A program made the translations under genes and the position numbers. Shown here one piece after another: positions 35,330 through 45,479 of a stretch of 64,000 nt of DNA. This DNA comes from Sphingobacterium populi (GTDB taxonomy: Bacteria > Bacteroidota > Bacteroidia > Sphingobacteriales > Sphingobacteriaceae): assembly GCF_001586775.1 (NCBI RefSeq), contig NZ_LQXS01000004.1, positions 124,001-188,000 on the forward strand, read 5' to 3'. Position 1 is the stretch's first letter. Each line of letters opens with the position of its first letter. Under the pieces are notes generated by a model. It had not been told where the DNA came from. It worked only from the letters and a program-made list of their open reading frames with translations, and ran no database searches.

Positions 35330-37123
35330 ATGCTAAAGCAATTCATCAAAAAATATTTTAAAAACTTCACTTACTTCTATCGGTACCTTCAGTACCGCAT
35401 TTTTATCGTGATAGGGTTAACCTTCATGTTTGGTTTGATGGACGGCCTTGGCTTAAGCATGTTTTTGCCATTATTCCAGATTGCGGCAGATCGAGAAGGA
35501 GGGAGTACTGCAAGCTCACCTACCGAAGACAACTTCCTAATGAACTTCTTTACGGTCTTGGGTATTGAGTTTACCTTAGTCAATATGTTGATCTTGATGG
35601 TCGTGTTTTTTGCCTTCAAAGGGCTGTTTTTCTATGTCAAGTCAATTTACGACGCAAAAGTCTCTCGGTATTTCCTAGTTTCCACGCGCAAAAACCTCTT
35701 AGAAAAATTTGCGCACTTATCATTTCGCTACTTTATCAAAGCCGATGTGGGTGCTGTACAAAATTTAATGACCAATGAAATCAACAATCTCTTGTATGCC
35801 TTTAGAGATTATCTAATCATTGTTCAAAAAGGGGTTATGGTCATCGTCTATATGCTATTTGCTTTTGCCATGAATGCAGAATTCGCCATTTTGATCATGG
35901 TAGGCGGACTGCTGTTCAATTTTGTATTTCAATGGATATACAAGTTTACTCTTGTCGCATCAAGAAAACTCGTCAAGGAGAGCAACGATTATCAAGGCAC
36001 CATTATTCAGCTTGTTGCCAATTTCAAGTATTTGAAAGCAACTGGTTTTATCAAGGAATACGCAAAACGCGTAACACAAAATATTGAATCGATAGAGGCG
36101 GTAAATTATCGATTAGGTAAACTCGGCTCCATCACTGGGGCTATAAGAGAGCCGATCCTCATCTTTATCGTTGCGGCGGTTATCTTGTTGCAAGTATATA
36201 TGAGAGAGAGCCCTCTTAGCACCATTATCGTCAGTTTGCTTTTCTTTTATCGGGCATTAACTAACTTGACTGACCTACAGGCACAATACAATTACTTTTT
36301 GGGGAAAGTAGGGACAATGGAAAATGTGGCTCAATTCTCTGACGATATTGGGTCAAATCGCGAGCAAGAAGGCCAAATTAAATACGAAAAACTAAAGAAT
36401 GGTTTAACATTCCAAGATATTTATTTCGCTTACGGGAACCATCAAATAATCAAGGGAATAAATTTCGAAATTGCTAAAAATAATACCGTTGCTTTAGTTG
36501 GTGAATCTGGTAGTGGTAAGTCTACTCTGGTAAACCTTCTTGCCGGTTTGCTTGATGCCAATAGCGGAACATACCTTGTGGATGGAAAATCTATAGCATC
36601 ATTAAATAAGTATACTTTTCAAAACAAAGTAGGTTATATTTCACAAGATACCGTCATCTTTAATGCCAGTGTTTATAATAATGTGACGCTCTGGGCGGAA
36701 CCTAACACAGAAAATCTAGCTCGTTTCCAAAAAGCCTTAGACAGGGCCTCACTGAGCCTATTTGTTGATGGCTTAGCAGAAGGCAAGGAAACTGTGCTAG
36801 GCAATAACGGCATAAACCTTAGCGGAGGACAAAAACAACGAATCTCGATTGCTCGAGAGCTTTTCAAAGAAGTAGATATCCTGATCTTGGATGAAGCTAC
36901 CTCAGCTTTAGATTCCGAAACAGAAAAAACTATTCAAGAAAATATAGATGCACTTAAAGGACAATTTACGATTATAATTATTGCACACCGTTTGGCCACG
37001 ATTCGAAATGCGGATAAGGTGGTCTTGATGAGCGATGGAAAAATTGTGAGTCAAGGTGATTTTGATGCTCTGAAAGAGTCGTCTCCAAAATTCAAAAAAA
37101 TGGTGCAATTACAGGAGCTGTAG
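35330..37123 (+). CDS. ABC transporter, fused permease and ATPase (lipid-linked glycan flippase-like)
   Basis: A 597-residue half-transporter. The N-terminal 330 residues hold six transmembrane helices; the ATPase has Walker A GESGSGKST near 395, signature LSGGQKQR near 500, Walker B ILDEATSALD near 520 and IAHRLAT near 550. The layout is that of MsbA/PglK exporters. Lying between the initiating transferase and glycosyltransferases, it probably flips lipid-linked oligosaccharide across the inner membrane. No Wzx is found in the window, which fits this role. Confidence 0.88.
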   Translation: MLKQFIKKYFKNFTYFYRYLQYRIFIVIGLTFMFGLMDGLGLSMFLPLFQIAADREGGSTASSPTEDNFLMNFFTVLGIEFTLVNMLILMVVFFAFKGLFFYVKSIYDAKVSRYFLVSTRKNLLEKFAHLSFRYFIKADVGAVQNLMTNEINNLLYAFRDYLIIVQKGVMVIVYMLFAFAMNAEFAILIMVGGLLFNFVFQWIYKFTLVASRKLVKESNDYQGTIIQLVANFKYLKATGFIKEYAKRVTQNIESIEAVNYRLGKLGSITGAIREPILIFIVAAVILLQVYMRESPLSTIIVSLLFFYRALTNLTDLQAQYNYFLGKVGTMENVAQFSDDIGSNREQEGQIKYEKLKNGLTFQDIYFAYGNHQIIKGINFEIAKNNTVALVGESGSGKSTLVNLLAGLLDANSGTYLVDGKSIASLNKYTFQNKVGYISQDTVIFNASVYNNVTLWAEPNTENLARFQKALDRASLSLFVDGLAEGKETVLGNNGINLSGGQKQRISIARELFKEVDILILDEATSALDSETEKTIQENIDALKGQFTIIIIAHRLATIRNADKVVLMSDGKIVSQGDFDALKESSPKFKKMVQLQEL

Positions 37124-37164
37124 GCGTATAATCCTAAAATTGATAAATTGATAATAATGAGGTT

Positions 37165-37866
37165 ATGGTGCAGAGACTAGATTGGGATAGTGATTTTTTT
37201 GGCTTTGAGGTGGGCTTAATTAATGACACGACAAACGAAAGCATCTTTAGTTTTGCAAACAAGGATTATGAACTAATCTATCACCAGTCTCATTTATCTA
37301 CATGCCCTATTATACATGGTTATTATCTATGTTATTCAGAGAAAAAAATTACCTTTTCAAAAAAAATTACGTCCGGCACACCGCTGTGTTCCAATATAGT
37401 CCGTTTCAATGAAACACGACATAACATAGAAGACCTATATAAACTTGCGCACGTAAGTGGACAGCACAGCAGATTTTTTTTAGACAAAAAATTTAAATCA
37501 AGCTCCTTTTTCGAACTCTATAACACGTGGGTTGATAAGTCTGTCGATTGTTCGATAGCCGATTACGTATTGGTATATGAGGTAGATCAGCAAGTGATTG
37601 GCTTCATAACAGCGAAGTTCGACAATCCGTCAGGTCGTGCTAAAATTGGGCTTTTAGGTATCGATGAAAAGTCGCAGGGTAAAGGTGTCGGTTCGTCACT
37701 TATTAGAGAATTAGAAACCATTGCTTATCAAAACAATATTTTCTCTATCGATGTACCCACACAAAAGCACAACAATTTAGCCTGCGCATTTTATAAAAAA
37801 AAAGGATATCTAGAGAATCAACAAATATATATAAATCACTACTGGAAGCATGAAGATACCGTTTAA
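37165..37866 (+). CDS. GNAT-family N-acetyltransferase, WecD-like
   Basis: A 233-residue acetyltransferase. The N-terminus (QRLDWDSDFFGFEVGLI) resembles WecD/RffC, which acetylates dTDP-4-amino-4,6-dideoxy-galactose. The acetyl-CoA site is in LLGIDEKSQGKGVGSSLIREL near residues 170-190. It overlaps the WecE-like aminotransferase by 17 bases, and the two functions are consecutive steps, which supports the call. Confidence 0.82.
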   Translation: MVQRLDWDSDFFGFEVGLINDTTNESIFSFANKDYELIYHQSHLSTCPIIHGYYLCYSEKKITFSKKITSGTPLCSNIVRFNETRHNIEDLYKLAHVSGQHSRFFLDKKFKSSSFFELYNTWVDKSVDCSIADYVLVYEVDQQVIGFITAKFDNPSGRAKIGLLGIDEKSQGKGVGSSLIRELETIAYQNNIFSIDVPTQKHNNLACAFYKKKGYLENQQIYINHYWKHEDTV

Positions 37867-38992
37867 CAAGCCCTTTATAATCGGCAACGAATTACAGTAC
37901 ATCCAAGACGCCGTTGTTAGCGGCAAAATCTCCGGAGATGGCATTTTTACAAAACGGTGCCAAGCTTTGCTAGAAGAAAAGTATGGTTTTCTAAAAGTGC
38001 TACTTACGACCTCTTGTACGGATGCACTTGAAATGGCAGCCATACTTTGCGACATAAAACCTGGTGATGAGGTAATTATTCCTAGTTACACCTTCGTTTC
38101 CACAGCAAACGCATTTGTCTTACGGGGAGCTAAAATAGTATTTGTAGATTCATGTGAAGATAACCCAAACGTAGATCCGCAAAAAATTGAAGCGGCTATC
38201 ACTCAAAATACTAAAGTCATTGTTCCAGTACACTATGCTGGCGTGGCTTGTGACATGGAGAGCATCATGAGTTTGGCTCATAAACACAATCTCTATGTCG
38301 TAGAGGATGCCGCTCAAGCAATTGATAGTTATTTCACATTCAGTGATGGCTCAAAAAAAGCATTAGGCTCTATCGGTCATTTCGGAGCCTTTTCTTTTCA
38401 TGAAACAAAAAACATTATTGCGGGAGAAGGTGGGATCTTGACGATAAATAACCCTAGTTTCATTGAACGTGCAGAAATCATCCGTGAAAAGGGCACTAAT
38501 AGAAGTGCTTTTTTCAGAAATGAGATCGACAAATATGGGTGGGTTGACATTGGTTCGTCTTTTCTTCCTTCAGAACTCATTTCTGCCTTTTTACTGGCTC
38601 AACTTGAAAATATTGAGAAAATCCAACGTAAACGGAAAGAAATTTGGGAGCGTTACTACTCCGGATTAAAAGACCTAGAGCGCGAGGGCTGTTTTTTGCT
38701 TCCAAAACTACCAAACTATGCAACAAACAATGCTCACATGTTTTACATATTGTGTCAATCTTTGTCTGAAAGAGGAGAGTTAATTGAGCATCTAAAAACA
38801 AACGGTATTCATTCTGTTTTTCATTATTTGAGTCTGCATAAAAGTCCCTTTTTCGAAAATAAACACGAAAGAAATGAGCTCACTATGGCAGATCAATATT
38901 CAGATATTCTTATTCGGCTACCGCTATTCTACGAATTGAAAATGGAAGAAATCGATAAGATAATCCGTTGTTTAAAAGATTTTTACTCGTAA
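37850..38992 (+). CDS. DegT/DnrJ/EryC1/StrS aminotransferase, WecE (RffA)-like
   Basis: A 380-residue PLP enzyme. IPFNKPFIIGNELQYI at the start, SCTDALEMAA near 55, VEDAAQAIDSYF near 152 and the PLP Lys in FSFHETKNIIAGEGG near 186 match the TDP-4-oxo-6-deoxyhexose transaminases of the WecE type. It should make a 4-amino-4,6-dideoxy sugar nucleotide that the overlapping WecD-like enzyme acetylates. The upstream RmlA/RmlB enzymes are not in the window. Confidence 0.9.
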   Translation: MKIPFNKPFIIGNELQYIQDAVVSGKISGDGIFTKRCQALLEEKYGFLKVLLTTSCTDALEMAAILCDIKPGDEVIIPSYTFVSTANAFVLRGAKIVFVDSCEDNPNVDPQKIEAAITQNTKVIVPVHYAGVACDMESIMSLAHKHNLYVVEDAAQAIDSYFTFSDGSKKALGSIGHFGAFSFHETKNIIAGEGGILTINNPSFIERAEIIREKGTNRSAFFRNEIDKYGWVDIGSSFLPSELISAFLLAQLENIEKIQRKRKEIWERYYSGLKDLEREGCFLLPKLPNYATNNAHMFYILCQSLSERGELIEHLKTNGIHSVFHYLSLHKSPFFENKHERNELTMADQYSDILIRLPLFYELKMEEIDKIIRCLKDFYS

Positions 38993-39036
38993 CTTTTAGT
39001 ACACGCTTATATTTATGATTCTTTGTAATAACAGCC

Positions 39037-40650
39037 ATGAATGAATTAAACGCCGCGCAAAGCTTGCGAGAAATTGATAAATTAAAGCTTTCGGATAATA
39101 GGGCCTATTATCGGCAATCTATTCCAATAATGCGCGAGCTCTATGATAGGGGTTGTTACAATGACTGTGTAAGCTACATCGAGAAGATCGCTCAATTTTG
39201 CTGGTGGAACTTTCCAAGTGTATACTATTCGCTGGAAATGGAAACCTTACTTGCCGAAATAGGGAAAAAACTTACAAGTTTTAATCCGGAATTGATCAAA
39301 CCAAATTCATGTAAAAAAGAAAGAAAGATCTTACACATTTGTTCCGAAGTTTACACTACGGGAGGTCACACGAAATTATTATATAACTGGGTGCAAAATG
39401 ATGTAACAAGCCAACATACCATACTTTCAACTAGAATGGACATGAGTGCTATAAACGCTGTATCCAAACGTTATTTAGGACAAGAAATCGCAAAGCATGT
39501 CTGCTTACCTCAAGAAGATCATCTCCGACGCGCCCAAGCTTTGAAAGACCAATTATACGAAAACTATGATTTGGTAGTTTTGCACATTCATCCGGATGAT
39601 TCTTTGTGTAATTTGGTGTTTTCAGACCCAAAAATTACCATACAAATAGCTTTCGTCAATCATGCAGATCATGTTTTTTGGCTCGGTAGCACTATCTCTA
39701 CTATATTAGTCCAATTACGTAAGCCTTTTCTAATACTGGACGTGGAAAGACGGCAGATTGAAAAGTCATTTTACATACCTCTTCCGATAGTAGAGGCACC
39801 TTTAACTGCTCCAACCGAACAAGACAGTTTTTCAACGACCCAAGCAGATGAAGTTGTCATACTCTGTATTGGCAGCGAAGTTAAATTTGAACCGAATGAA
39901 AAATATAATTTTTACGAGGAGTGTATTAGAATCGTAGAGAAGCATAAAAATGTAAGAATTAAACTTATTGGGGTAAGCAAGGAAGGGAAATACGCGATAA
40001 AACATCAGCATGAAAGGATTGATTACCTCGGGCTTTTGGATTATGAAGATTTGGAAAAATACAGAAGTAGCTGCGATATTTATTTAGAAGGGTTTCCGAT
40101 GCCATCTTTTACTGCAACGTTAGAAACTGTTTTTTTTAAAAAGCCCGCCATACTACATTACAACCCAACACCTATTTTTCAACAATTTATGGATTCGGAT
40201 ATCGGCTTTCAATATCCTTCGAACCTAAATGAATGGAGGTTAGCTGTTGATCGTGTAATCCTAGACAAAGATTATAGAGATTACTTGGCCGAAATACAAT
40301 ATGGCTTCGTCATACATAATTATTCCATGAATGCTTGGAGGACTAAGTTGCAACTTTTCTATAAAGATTTTCTATCACTCACGCCTATTTGTAAAAGCTT
40401 TGTACAGAATGAGTATAATGGTGATAATGAGATTGCTTTAGTTAAGTTATCCAACACGACGATAGACCACCTCTACCTCACGGACAAGCTATCTTTTTCA
40501 AGTAAAATAAAGATGGTTTTTTTCCAATCGCCAGTGATAAAAAAGAAGACTAGTAAAACGCCGATCAGTAGAAAAATTTCTTACTTCACACCGTCTTTCA
40601 TCAAGAATTTTATAAAAAATGTCGTGGGTTTGATTTCAAAACCAACCTAA
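39037..40650 (+). CDS. Glycosyltransferase, GT-B fold (GT4-like)
   Basis: A 537-residue protein. An N-terminal helical extension of about 85 residues precedes a GT-B core starting at ILHICSEVYTTGGHTKLLYN near residue 97. The donor-side half has DYLGLLDYEDLEKYRSSCDIYLEGFPMPSF near 325-355. The C-terminal 60 residues are basic and may touch the membrane. Sugar and linkage unknown. Confidence 0.78.
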   Translation: MNELNAAQSLREIDKLKLSDNRAYYRQSIPIMRELYDRGCYNDCVSYIEKIAQFCWWNFPSVYYSLEMETLLAEIGKKLTSFNPELIKPNSCKKERKILHICSEVYTTGGHTKLLYNWVQNDVTSQHTILSTRMDMSAINAVSKRYLGQEIAKHVCLPQEDHLRRAQALKDQLYENYDLVVLHIHPDDSLCNLVFSDPKITIQIAFVNHADHVFWLGSTISTILVQLRKPFLILDVERRQIEKSFYIPLPIVEAPLTAPTEQDSFSTTQADEVVILCIGSEVKFEPNEKYNFYEECIRIVEKHKNVRIKLIGVSKEGKYAIKHQHERIDYLGLLDYEDLEKYRSSCDIYLEGFPMPSFTATLETVFFKKPAILHYNPTPIFQQFMDSDIGFQYPSNLNEWRLAVDRVILDKDYRDYLAEIQYGFVIHNYSMNAWRTKLQLFYKDFLSLTPICKSFVQNEYNGDNEIALVKLSNTTIDHLYLTDKLSFSSKIKMVFFQSPVIKKKTSKTPISRKISYFTPSFIKNFIKNVVGLISKPT

Positions 40651-40729
40651 TGACTTAAAAATGCTTTTTAAGCTTTTCATCAAAAAAAACGGAGTTATAA
40701 TCTTAAAAATTTATACCAAAGGTTAAAGA

Positions 40730-41608
40730 ATGCTGTCAATAATAGTGTCATCTTACAAAGACAATCTTTATAGTGCTTTAGCGACCAACATCGCTACAAC
40801 CTGCGGTATTGAATATGAACTTATCCGTATGGAGAACCCAGGGATTATGAGTATAAATTCCGCGTATAATCGGGGTATCGACAAAAGTAATTATGAACAT
40901 TTGCTTTTTGTTCACGAAGATGTACTATTCGAGACCCCAGGTTGGGGAAAGATTCTTTTAAACATTCTAGAAAATGTTCCAGATGTGGGCTTAGTAGGTT
41001 TAGCGGGCAGCACATTAAAAACTAAAGCGCCATCTGGGTGGTGGATAGATCATAAATTTCAAAAAATGTTCATTACAGAATATAGCAATGGACGAATAGT
41101 TGGCGAATTTGTCCAAGATAACCTAGGTCGCGACTTTGATGAAGTTGCAACTTTAGATGGTGTATTCCTAGCTACCAAAAAATCTCTTGGGTTAAGATTT
41201 GATGAAAATTTATCTGGATTTCATAATTACGATTTAGCTATCTCAATCAAATCAATTCAAAAAAGTTTGAAAAATATCGTCAGTTACCAAATCCGTGTAA
41301 AACACTTTTCTTCTGGTAATTTTAACAAAGACTGGGTTATCTCTAGTCATCATTATTACAAAATGTACAAGAATTTTTTACCCGTCTACACAGAAAAAAT
41401 AGAGGAGGAATCTAAGTTTGAAAAGGCCAAATACCTCTGGTTTTTCAATGAGTGCTTCTACTATTCTAAGCTTGATCTTTGCTTGTATTATGCTTTTGAA
41501 ACTTTCAAACATTTTCCGATGAGTCGCTTACCTTATTTAATGATATTGAAAATTATTTTTCGTTTACCAAGTTTATTAAAGGAGCAACCTCAATTAAAAA
41601 GTAAATAA
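40730..41608 (+). CDS. Glycosyltransferase, GT-A fold, StrF-like family
   Basis: A 292-residue protein with the pattern of the Glyco_tranf_2_5/StrF group: LSIIVSSYKDNLY at the start, SINSAYNRGID near 45, LLFVHEDVLFETPGWG near 60 (acidic metal-site region), TLDGVFLATKKSL near 140. Typical of capsule clusters in Bacteroidota. Acceptor unknown. The next gene starts eight bases after the stop. Confidence 0.8.
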   Translation: MLSIIVSSYKDNLYSALATNIATTCGIEYELIRMENPGIMSINSAYNRGIDKSNYEHLLFVHEDVLFETPGWGKILLNILENVPDVGLVGLAGSTLKTKAPSGWWIDHKFQKMFITEYSNGRIVGEFVQDNLGRDFDEVATLDGVFLATKKSLGLRFDENLSGFHNYDLAISIKSIQKSLKNIVSYQIRVKHFSSGNFNKDWVISSHHYYKMYKNFLPVYTEKIEEESKFEKAKYLWFFNECFYYSKLDLCLYYAFETFKHFPMSRLPYLMILKIIFRLPSLLKEQPQLKSK

Positions 41609-41616
41609 AATTGAAT

Positions 41617-42535
41617 ATGCACGAAATCTCTGTATCTGTCATCGTACCCAATTATAATCACGCTCCTTTCCTCGAACAGCGATTGAACTCTATACTCAAT
41701 CAGACTTATCAAGGTTTTGAGCTCATTATAATGGACGACTGCTCATCGGACGAGAGCAGAGATGTCATAGATCAATATGCTAACCACCCGAAGGTGTCAC
41801 ATATTGTTTATAACGAGAAGAACTCTGGAAGTACTTTCAAGCAATGGGAGAAAGGTATTGCGCTTGCAAATGGAGAGTGGATTTGGATAGCAGAAAGTGA
41901 CGATTGGGCAGAACCTAATTTTTTAGAAGAGTTGATATGCCAAACCAATGGATCACCAAACACAAATTTGGCGTTCACTCAGCTATATTTGGTACAAGAG
42001 AAATCCCAATACATTAGCGCTCGATTCGAGGGCAAAAACTTACACCATACGACAGACGGCTTAAGCTTTGTTCAAAATCAGATGTTGCCTCATTTAAGTA
42101 TTTGGAATGCTAGCCAAGCCATATTCAGAAAAGCCGCATTTTATAAGATTTCTTCAGAATACTTGAATTATAAACTCTGTGGCGACTGGATTTTTTGGAG
42201 TGAAATTAGTTTACTCGGCGACGTTTTTTATTAGTGGTAAGTTTCTCAGTTATTTCAGAAAACATGCAGCAGACGTTACTACTAAAACAACAGCTTCAGG
42301 GCTTCGATTTAAGGAAGAACTGCAAGCTATCACGTACCTGAATGAGCTTCTACAGGGGTTCGTACATAAAGAAGGATTCTTTGCCTACCATTTCAGCAAC
42401 TTTTATAGTGTGAGACACATGATTCCTAAACAGGCTTACCAAGAAATCCATTCCATGTACGCAGAAAAAGTTCCTTTAAAAGAAAGGATTATTAGACAAT
42501 GTCGTGCTATTGCAGGTGAGTTATGGAAAAGATGA
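41617..42535 (+). pseudogene. Family 2 glycosyltransferase, frameshifted
   Basis: An extra T in a six-T run (42224-42229) splits a 305-residue GT2. The first part has SVIVPNYNHAPFLEQRL, MDDCSSDES and WIAESDDWAEPNF (DxD-type metal site) and reaches CGDWIFWSE; the restored frame continues SGKFLSYFRKHAADVT, as expected for this family. The start at ATG 41617 is preferred to TTG 41611. The stop overlaps the start of the next glycosyltransferase. Confidence 0.85.
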
Positions 42536-43488
42536 TCAATACACAACATCCATTAGTTTCTGTCATTGTACCTATCTACAATGTAGAAAACTATTTGCCG
42601 AGCTGTTTGGACGACATTTTGGCGCAAACCTATACAAACCTAGAGGTCATTTTAGTAAATGATGGATCAAGAGATTCGAGCGCATCAATTTGCGACGATT
42701 TTGCAAAGAAAGATGCGCGCATTAAGGTTATTCATCAAGAGAATGCTGGCGTTTCAGCAGCTAGAAACACGGGGTTAGATCATGCAAATGGCATGTACAT
42801 CTCATTTATTGATAGTGACGATCGCGTACACAACCAGTTTATAGAGTTGCTACATTATTATATTGGGTCTAACAAGTTGATAACTTGTGGTTATGAACTA
42901 TTCGATCAAGACTTTGAAGTTAATCCTACTAACCCGATTAACATAAGTCAAAACGAGATAAAACACCTATCAGATCCATTAAAAAAATTGGTGGATATTT
43001 TCGACATACTTTTTGTCGTTCCTTGGAACAAGCTGTATGCAAAAAGTTTATTTGATCAAATTCGATATCCTTCAGGCAGAGTACACGAAGATGAATTTCT
43101 AATACACGAAATCCTACATCAAGTAGATGTCTCCTGTTATATGGATATTCCTTTGTATTATTACCGCCGTCGCGCAGGAAGCATTACTGCTGATGAAACA
43201 AACGCAGCTGGCTTTGTAGATAAAACAGAAGCCATCTATAACCGTAGAAATTTCTTTATCGACCTAGGCCGCAATGACGACGCTTCAGCATTAGATTCCG
43301 CCTTATTGAAACGATTTGTTTTGCCAACTATCAAAAACACAAACCACATTTGGTCACAATATAGCTTACGTGACATTTATACAAACGATACTTTGGGGTT
43401 TTCAACACGATTAATATTGTTGATAAAGAAAAAATGCTATCCTTTATATGTTGCGATGGTAAAAATAGGTCGTAAACTTTCAAAATAG
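42523..43488 (+). CDS. Family 2 glycosyltransferase
   Basis: A 321-residue GT-A enzyme: LVSVIVPIYNVENYLPSCLD, VNDGSRDSS near residue 47, SAARNTGLDHANG near 85 and FIDSDDRVH near 98 (metal-binding DxD). The C-terminal region carries YYYRRRAGSIT, common in capsule GT2 proteins. ATG 42532 is a second possible start in the same frame. It overlaps the previous gene, so translation is probably coupled. Confidence 0.9.
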   Translation: MEKMINTQHPLVSVIVPIYNVENYLPSCLDDILAQTYTNLEVILVNDGSRDSSASICDDFAKKDARIKVIHQENAGVSAARNTGLDHANGMYISFIDSDDRVHNQFIELLHYYIGSNKLITCGYELFDQDFEVNPTNPINISQNEIKHLSDPLKKLVDIFDILFVVPWNKLYAKSLFDQIRYPSGRVHEDEFLIHEILHQVDVSCYMDIPLYYYRRRAGSITADETNAAGFVDKTEAIYNRRNFFIDLGRNDDASALDSALLKRFVLPTIKNTNHIWSQYSLRDIYTNDTLGFSTRLILLIKKKCYPLYVAMVKIGRKLSK

Positions 43489-43513
43489 TTGTTTTTCAAT
43501 TTATAACAACACC

Positions 43514-44440
43514 ATGAAACTAATCTCTTTTGTTCTTCCGGCATATAAAGCAACGTATCTTGAGCAAGCAATTTCAAGTATTCTACATCAATCTTACGAA
43601 AATTGGGAGCTTATTGTCGTAGATGATACTTCGCCCGAAAACTTAAAGGTCATTGTTGATTCTTTTGAAGATTCTCGCATAAAATATTATCGCAACACGA
43701 AGAACATCGGTGGTACTGATCTTGTAAAACAATGGAATCACTCCATTACTTTTGCGCAAGGAGAATATATAGTCCTAGCGGCAGATGATGATATCTATCA
43801 TCCAAACTTTCTGCAAACTATGGTGGACCTTTCCGTAAAATATCCCGCAGTAGACATTGTAAGAGCCAAAACATCCATCATCAATGAACACAATGAAGTG
43901 TCAATAACTGATGAAACGATATCCGAATACTGTAGTAAACATGAGTTTCTATACCATTGGTTACGCGCTACGATTTTTACGTGTATTGGCAATTACATGT
44001 TTAAAACTACTGTATTAAATAGCAAGGGCTTTATAAATTTTCCATCTGCATTCTGCTCAGATGCTGCTACAGCAATTATGATGGCCGAAAATGGTATAGC
44101 AAATACAGATAAAGCACTGTTTTCATTTAGAATATCTGATATTCATTTATCAAGTGACAGAAGCCAGCTAGATAACAAGCTTCTAGCAACGACGAAGTTT
44201 TATCGTTGGCTACTTGCCTTGAATTACGAGAAACCTGTTGAAGAAAGAGATCAGTTCTTTTTTTACGAAAACAACTCGAAATACATTCAGAAAAAGTGCC
44301 TTTACGATTACTACAATCAGGTTATCAAATATTTGCCTTGGTACAAATTTTGGAAAATAGGCCAATGTGAATTACTTTCCATACGAGATAAGTGCATTAC
44401 ACTGGGCCGATTTTTCTATAACAAAGTATTTAGGCGCTAA
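43514..44440 (+). CDS. Family 2 glycosyltransferase
   Basis: A 308-residue GT-A enzyme with SFVLPAYKATYLEQAISSIL, VVDDTSPE near residue 37 and VLAADDDIYHPNF near 83 (metal site). The C-terminal third is rich in Tyr and Trp with charged residues. Donor and acceptor unknown. A 101-base AT-rich gap separates it from the next gene. Confidence 0.88.
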   Translation: MKLISFVLPAYKATYLEQAISSILHQSYENWELIVVDDTSPENLKVIVDSFEDSRIKYYRNTKNIGGTDLVKQWNHSITFAQGEYIVLAADDDIYHPNFLQTMVDLSVKYPAVDIVRAKTSIINEHNEVSITDETISEYCSKHEFLYHWLRATIFTCIGNYMFKTTVLNSKGFINFPSAFCSDAATAIMMAENGIANTDKALFSFRISDIHLSSDRSQLDNKLLATTKFYRWLLALNYEKPVEERDQFFFYENNSKYIQKKCLYDYYNQVIKYLPWYKFWKIGQCELLSIRDKCITLGRFFYNKVFRR

Positions 44441-44541
44441 AGAAATACGAACAATAGTTGCTTGATGAAACCTTTTTTTGGAGAAAATTTCTAAATTATT
44501 GACAACAAAAATTAAAGCTATATTTACAAAACGATATCGTA

Positions 44542-45465
44542 ATGCACAAAAATAGTATACCTCTTGTCTTAGCTTTCACGCCTAACTACTATGTGCCCGC
44601 ATGTACTTGCTTGGTTTCTATTCTTGAATCTTCCGAATTCAAGGGTTCTTTTCATGTAATTTGTTTACTTACTGAAGAACTAAACGATGAAATGAGAAAC
44701 TCTTTAGCAGAGTTGATCGGGCCCACCAACACCCTGTCTTTCCTAAACTTAGCTGGTAAAATCGCTGATGATATCTACGTTGACGAGAAATACACTGTTG
44801 CGGCAAACTACCGTTTGTTACTACCCGATCTTCTCCCTGAATTTGACACCATCATATACATAGACTGTGACATAATTGTTCGTAATGATCTCGCAGAACT
44901 TTTTCATTCGGTAGATCTAACAGGCCACTATATGGCAGGAGTTTTCGAAGCAACATTAGATTTTCAAAAAGAGCATATGTTGGCTATTGGTTGCGATCCT
45001 GGAAAATACATAAATTCTGGGTTGCTACTGATGAATTTGCGTGAACTTCGCCAAGATAATATGAGTACTAAGTTTTTAGAAGCATTACGATTTCCGGGTC
45101 TAGAATTTCCAGATCAAGATGTCATCAATCAATTGTGTGTAGGCAAGATAATAGGCTTACCACCATATTGGAATAGTATTCGCACATTTTTTATACCTGC
45201 CTACAAGGCCAATTTTTTACAGTTTTACAGTGCGGATGATTGGATAAACGTCCAACGAACAGGTAATATTCACTATACAGGTCCAAAACCATGGAATACG
45301 TTTACCGTGGCTTTTGATATTTGGTGGCAATACTATAACAACTTACCAAATTCTATTAAGAAATTTGGTAATTACAGTTCTAAAGTTAGACTACTAGCCA
45401 CAATCTACGAAAATTCGTTGGGTAAAAATTTATTGGACGGTCTTCGTAAATTCGTACGTCGTTGA
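44542..45465 (+). CDS. Family 8 glycosyltransferase
   Basis: A 307-residue GT8 retaining transferase. It shows LVLAFTPNYYVPACTC at the N-terminus, NYRLLLPDLLP near 92, the metal-binding DxD in YIDCDIIV near 110, GKYINSGLLLMNL near 154, FPDQDVINQL near 192 and HYTGPKPW near 252. Family members add galactose or glucose to lipopolysaccharide-type acceptors; the sugar is not determined here. Confidence 0.92.
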   Translation: MHKNSIPLVLAFTPNYYVPACTCLVSILESSEFKGSFHVICLLTEELNDEMRNSLAELIGPTNTLSFLNLAGKIADDIYVDEKYTVAANYRLLLPDLLPEFDTIIYIDCDIIVRNDLAELFHSVDLTGHYMAGVFEATLDFQKEHMLAIGCDPGKYINSGLLLMNLRELRQDNMSTKFLEALRFPGLEFPDQDVINQLCVGKIIGLPPYWNSIRTFFIPAYKANFLQFYSADDWINVQRTGNIHYTGPKPWNTFTVAFDIWWQYYNNLPNSIKKFGNYSSKVRLLATIYENSLGKNLLDGLRKFVRR

Positions 45466-45479
45466 ATGAATCAAAATAC

